From: an uncultured Chlamydiae bacterium
GTDB lineage: Bacteria; Chlamydiota; Chlamydiia; Chlamydiales; Rhabdochlamydiaceae
Length of the DNA stretch: 8,237 nucleotides
Direction of reading: 5' to 3'
Assembly (NCBI GenBank): GCA_945957075.1
Contig: CAMFJP010000059.1
Coordinates: forward strand, 1 to 8,237
Both the position numbers and the translations under genes were made by a program. Below the pieces are notes generated by a model. That model saw nothing but the letters and a program-made list of their open reading frames with translations, was not told the origin of the DNA and did no database searches. Of the stretch, positions 6,024 to 8,237 are shown piece after piece (within the stretch, counting starts at the first letter, position 1; every line of letters begins with the position of its first letter).

Positions 6024-6677
6024 ATGAAAAAAATCGGCTCATATTACTATTTGTGTGCTATGGCTCTGGCTATTTTGCCAGGCTGCAACAAAAAGTCTCA
6101 AGGCACATGGGATAATAATACAGCAAGTCATGACAAAGCATCCCTGTGGGGTGGCGCTCTTGCACAAGGCGATAGTGAATTTGGAGTAGAAGAAGATTTT
6201 ATTCCTCTTCAAGAAGAAGATCTTAAAGCACAGTTTGCAGATGGTGCTGTTCCCCAACCCCGATTGTCTCCTGGAGAGCCCGGTAGCGGCTTACCCACCA
6301 TTGATCATTTTCGCACCCCTGATGCGGAACTTGCTTACCTATTTCGCCCCGTCTATTTCAATACAGATGACCATGTTCTTCGTGGCAAAGAGTATGTAAA
6401 CGCAATAGAGACAATGGCGGCATATCTCAAATCCCATCCTCATACATTTATTTGCGTTGCTGGTCACTGTGATGAAAGAGCCCCAGAGGCTTATAATCTC
6501 TCTTTAGGATCTAGAAGAGCTAATTATGTGCGTACGCTCCTTGTGCAAAAAGGAGTGCATCCAGAACAAATTCATACCATTTCTTATGGAAAAGAGCGCC
6601 CTATTTCCTTTGGGCATACGCCACAAGATTGGGCAAAAAATAGACGCGCTGAATTTCGTATTTATAAAAAATCATAA
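6024..6677 (+). CDS. pal: Peptidoglycan-associated lipoprotein Pal, 217 aa
   Basis: Pal is an outer-membrane lipoprotein that grips peptidoglycan and is recycled by Tol. A signal ending AILPGC puts the lipidated cysteine at C21. Residues 22-100 are a long, acidic and Gly/Pro-rich linker, longer than in E. coli Pal (173 residues in total). Residues 106-215 form the OmpA-like domain: VYFNTDDHVLRGKEYV, then GHCDERAPEAYNLSLGSRRA, SYGKERP and NRRAEFRI. D150 and R165, 15 residues apart, match the pair that holds diaminopimelate in the OmpA/Pal family, so the protein should bind meso-DAP peptidoglycan. AGAGGA lies 4 bases before the ATG. The stop overlaps the start of the next gene as TAATG. Confidence 0.97.
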   Translation: MKKIGSYYYLCAMALAILPGCNKKSQGTWDNNTASHDKASLWGGALAQGDSEFGVEEDFIPLQEEDLKAQFADGAVPQPRLSPGEPGSGLPTIDHFRTPDAELAYLFRPVYFNTDDHVLRGKEYVNAIETMAAYLKSHPHTFICVAGHCDERAPEAYNLSLGSRRANYVRTLLVQKGVHPEQIHTISYGKERPISFGHTPQDWAKNRRAEFRIYKKS

Positions 6678-7306
6678 TGAGCTCACGATTTCGCCGCAGC
6701 TGGCGGCACCTTTTTTGTTTTTTACTTACACTTGCCTGCACAGGGTGTGTGCATTCCCTTTCTTCTTCTAAAGAAGAGAGCGTTTCCATGCATCTTATTG
6801 ATGATCTGCGTTTTCAACTAGCAAGCGCTGAGCACATGATTAAAGGACAAGCTGTTTCGATAGAACTTATGGAAGAAAAGTTGCGCCGGGCTTTTAGTAA
6901 GCAAGATCCTAAAACTCAAGAGCTTGCAACTGAGCTTGCCCTTTTGCAAAAACGCCTTTCCTCCTTAGAATCCTTTCAACAAAAAGCCATGCAAGACATC
7001 CAGCGCCTAGCAACCCATAGCAACCAAACAGCTGATAAAATATCAGGTCAACAGCTTCAGCTTGCCCGTATGGAAGACCTCATAGTGCAGCACAGCAAGC
7101 GCCTAGAAGACATACAACAACTCAAGGTCACCCTAAAGTCTATTTCCCAGGCCATAGCAAAACCCCAGCATACTTATACAGTAAAACCTGGCGACACCTT
7201 GGATAAAATTGCCAAAGAGCATAGTACAACAGTAGATGCCCTAAAAAAAAGCAATCGCATTGAGGGAGACCGCATCCGTGTTGGAGAACAATTGCAACTG
7301 CCTTAA
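6677..7306 (+). CDS. LysM-domain coiled-coil putative lipoprotein (NlpD-like, no peptidase domain), 209 aa
   Basis: This is probably an envelope lipoprotein that binds peptidoglycan glycan strands. The N-terminus has basic residues (MSSRFRRSWRH), a hydrophobic stretch and TLACTGC, giving a probable lipidation cysteine at C24; the box is less perfect than in Pal. Residues about 35-160 are almost all helix-forming, with Glu, Gln, Lys and Leu at heptad-like spacing, and should form a coiled coil. A LysM domain fills 165-209: HTYTVKPGDTLDKIAKEHS, then VDALKKSN and RIRVGEQLQLP. No M23 peptidase domain follows, unlike full-length NlpD. It starts inside the pal stop (TAATG) without an SD. Its place right after pal is that of cpoB/ybgF in proteobacteria, which also encodes a coiled-coil protein, so a comparable role in septal peptidoglycan work is inferred. 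Confidence 0.82.
   Translation: MSSRFRRSWRHLFCFLLTLACTGCVHSLSSSKEESVSMHLIDDLRFQLASAEHMIKGQAVSIELMEEKLRRAFSKQDPKTQELATELALLQKRLSSLESFQQKAMQDIQRLATHSNQTADKISGQQLQLARMEDLIVQHSKRLEDIQQLKVTLKSISQAIAKPQHTYTVKPGDTLDKIAKEHSTTVDALKKSNRIEGDRIRVGEQLQLP
7262..7268 (+). promoter_or_regulatory. Ribosome binding site that supports a GTG start for murI
   Basis: GAGGGAG lies inside the 3' end of the LysM gene and ends 9 bases before GTG 7278-7280. It is the best purine-rich site near any in-frame start of the racemase. It therefore favours GTG 7278 over TTG 7260, which lies before it, and over TTG 7281. No in-frame ATG is available ahead of the conserved PIGVFDSG motif. Confidence 0.55.
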
Positions 7307-8105
7307 GGTTGCCCCAATTGGAGTGTTTGATTCCGGATTTGGGGGCCTTACCGTTATGCGCGCCCTTAAAACCCTTTTGCCTCAGGAACACATCTTTTAT
7401 TTTGGGGATACAGCCCACCTCCCTTATGGGGAAAAAAGCGCCGATCTTATTATGAACTATGTCTTGGAAAGCGCTAGATTTCTCGAACAAAAGGGAGTTA
7501 AAGCCCTAATTTTAGCATGCCATACCGCATCCACAGTCGTTGGTAGCTGGCTTGCACACCATCTTTCCATTCCCGTGATTGAAATTACCAAACCAAGTAT
7601 CGAAGAGGTTTTAGCAAAAACGAAAAAACAGACAGTTGCCATTCTTGCTACAAGAGCAACTCTTGCCTCTTCTTTTTATCAAGATGCAATTTCTCTGCGC
7701 CGTCCAGATATCACACTCCATCCCATTCCATGCCCTCTATTCGTGCCCTTTGTCGAAGAGGGGCTTGCTAGACATCCTGCTGCAGACCTTATTGTGCAAG
7801 AGTACCTAGCCCCACTTAAAAACACTTCCGTGGACACTTTGCTACTAGCTTGCACCCATTATCCACTTTTGATGCACTTTATTAGCGCATGCCTTTCTGA
7901 GACAGTGCAGCTCATCGACCCCTCTATCAGCTGCGCTGTAGAGACAAGCCGCGTCCTTGCAACCCAAAACCTTTTGCGTACAGAGCCCCCCTTACAAGAC
8001 CAATTTTTTGTTTCCGGTGACCCCAAAAAGTTCATTGGGATCGCGCCCTCTTTTCTCGGCGCTCCCATCCCTCCTTCTTGTGTTCAGCGTATTGCCCCTG
8101 TATAA
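7278..8105 (+). CDS. murI: Glutamate racemase MurI, about 275 aa
   Basis: MurI converts L-glutamate to D-glutamate in the cytoplasm for the peptidoglycan stem peptide, without a cofactor. Counting from GTG 7278: PIGVFDSGFGGLTV (13-26) carries the Asp-Ser pair at 18-19, FGDTAHLPYG spans 42-51, the first catalytic cysteine is C81 in LACHTAS, and the second is C192 in LLACTHYPLL. Most racemases have Asn after the first cysteine (CNTA); here it is His. Length is normal. The start is uncertain: there is no ATG, GTG 7278 has the best SD, and TTG 7260 or TTG 7281 are alternatives. With GTG the gene overlaps the LysM gene by 29 bases, so it belongs to the Tol-Pal operon. Pathogenic Chlamydia lack murI, so its presence points to another chlamydial lineage. 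The family is certain; the exact start is not. Confidence 0.93.
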   Translation: MLENNCNCLKVAPIGVFDSGFGGLTVMRALKTLLPQEHIFYFGDTAHLPYGEKSADLIMNYVLESARFLEQKGVKALILACHTASTVVGSWLAHHLSIPVIEITKPSIEEVLAKTKKQTVAILATRATLASSFYQDAISLRRPDITLHPIPCPLFVPFVEEGLARHPAADLIVQEYLAPLKNTSVDTLLLACTHYPLLMHFISACLSETVQLIDPSISCAVETSRVLATQNLLRTEPPLQDQFFVSGDPKKFIGIAPSFLGAPIPPSCVQRIAPV

Positions 8106-8114
8106 AAAATACTA

Positions 8115-8144
8115 TTGACCATTAAACATTTTATAACGCATATT
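8115..8144 (+). promoter_or_regulatory. Possible sigma70-type promoter downstream of murI
   Basis: TTGACC (8115-8120, five of six to the -35 consensus) is followed after 18 bases by CATATT (8139-8144, four of six to TATAAT), in AT-rich DNA. TATTAT at 8141-8146 is an alternative with a 20-base spacer. It lies just upstream of a new reading frame that is itself 68 bases past the murI stop. No terminator hairpin with a T-run is seen after murI, so read-through from the operon is also possible. Confidence 0.4.
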
Positions 8145-8146
8145 AT

Positions 8147-8169
8147 TTCCTTGAATCCCACCCAAGGAA
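8147..8169 (+). promoter_or_regulatory. Inverted repeat that would mask the SD of the next gene
   Basis: TTCCTTG (8147-8153) and CAAGGAA (8163-8169) are perfect 7-bp complements around a 9-base loop. The right arm contains the AAGGAA ribosome binding site (8164-8169) that lies 4 bases before GTG 8174. In RNA the hairpin would hide this site. There is no T-run after it, so it does not look like a terminator. The structure is directly visible; the regulatory role is inferred. If transcription starts near 8151 the left arm would be partly missing, so the hairpin would matter mainly for longer transcripts. Confidence 0.5.
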
Positions 8170-8173
8170 CCTC

Positions 8174-8237
8174 GTGCGCCTCCTTTTCTTCCTCCTGCCC
8201 ATCCTTGCTTTCGCCCTTCCCGAGCTCCCTTTCCCCG
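8174..8237 (+). CDS. N-terminus of an unidentified exported protein, cut by window edge
   Basis: A GTG at 8174-8176 with AAGGAA 4 bases upstream opens a frame that stays open to the edge (21 codons). The product begins MRLLFFLLPILAFALPELP: one basic residue, a run of Leu, Phe, Ile and Ala, then polar and Pro residues. This is the form of a secretion signal, with possible cleavage after the Ala at position 14. The DNA is very pyrimidine-rich (9 purines in the 61 bases from 8177), partly because Leu, Phe and Pro codons dominate. The gene is on the same strand as murI and 68 bases beyond it. Function cannot be told from what is present. A chance open frame is possible, but SD plus signal-like sequence makes a real gene more likely. 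Confidence 0.55.
   Translation, partial: MRLLFFLLPILAFALPELPFP

Noticed and set aside
8101..8112. Possible terminator after murI
   Set aside because: An A-run is present but there is no hairpin before it and no T-run after it.
1..8237. CRISPR array, insertion sequence, phage or toxin-antitoxin or defence module
   Set aside because: No regularly spaced repeats, transposase, integrase, terminal inverted repeats or nuclease/toxin-type genes are seen; all sizeable genes fit core envelope, respiration or translation functions.

Overview
The window looks like chromosomal DNA of a member of the Chlamydiota, more likely an environmental (amoeba- or arthropod-associated) lineage than genus Chlamydia. 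The reasons are the chlamydial form of the SdhC membrane anchor, sdhC next to tatD, the exbB-exbD-TonB/TolA-like-tolB-pal-LysM order, and a true glutamate racemase gene, which pathogenic Chlamydia lack. This assignment comes from recognising gene families and gene order by eye, not from a search.

Left part (1-2727), all on the minus strand. tatD comes first, then sdhC 49 bases on. A 228-base gap follows, then a 29-codon gene for a very basic AURKAIP1/COX24-type (bS22-like) ribosomal peptide, and 9 bases later mnmG, which runs off the left edge. No sdhA or sdhB follows sdhC here, so the membrane anchor is separated from the catalytic subunits at this locus.

Centre and right (2765-8105), plus strand. 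Seven genes form one tightly packed operon: exbB, exbD, a TonB/TolA-like energy transducer, tolB, pal, a LysM coiled-coil lipoprotein and murI. Stops and starts overlap or nearly touch at four of the six junctions; the other two gaps are 9-10 bases. Together they encode a complete trans-envelope machine. ExbB/ExbD form the proton-driven inner-membrane motor, the transducer spans the periplasm, TolB and Pal form the outer-membrane and peptidoglycan end, and the LysM lipoprotein sits where many proteobacteria encode CpoB. MurI makes D-glutamate for peptidoglycan precursors. The layout suggests that envelope constriction and peptidoglycan supply are expressed together.

Right edge (8106-8237). 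A short intergenic region holds a possible promoter and a perfect 7-bp inverted repeat whose right arm contains the ribosome binding site of a new GTG-initiated reading frame. Its first 21 codons look like a signal peptide, and the gene leaves the window.

Most of the region is recognisable core biology. I do not see a new defence system, mobile element or CRISPR array. The points worth a second look are regulatory or architectural: the SD-masking hairpin, the nested non-ATG start of murI, the large extracytoplasmic insertion in SdhC, the poly-A tracts in the transducer gene, and the divergent tatD/exbB gap of only 37 bases.
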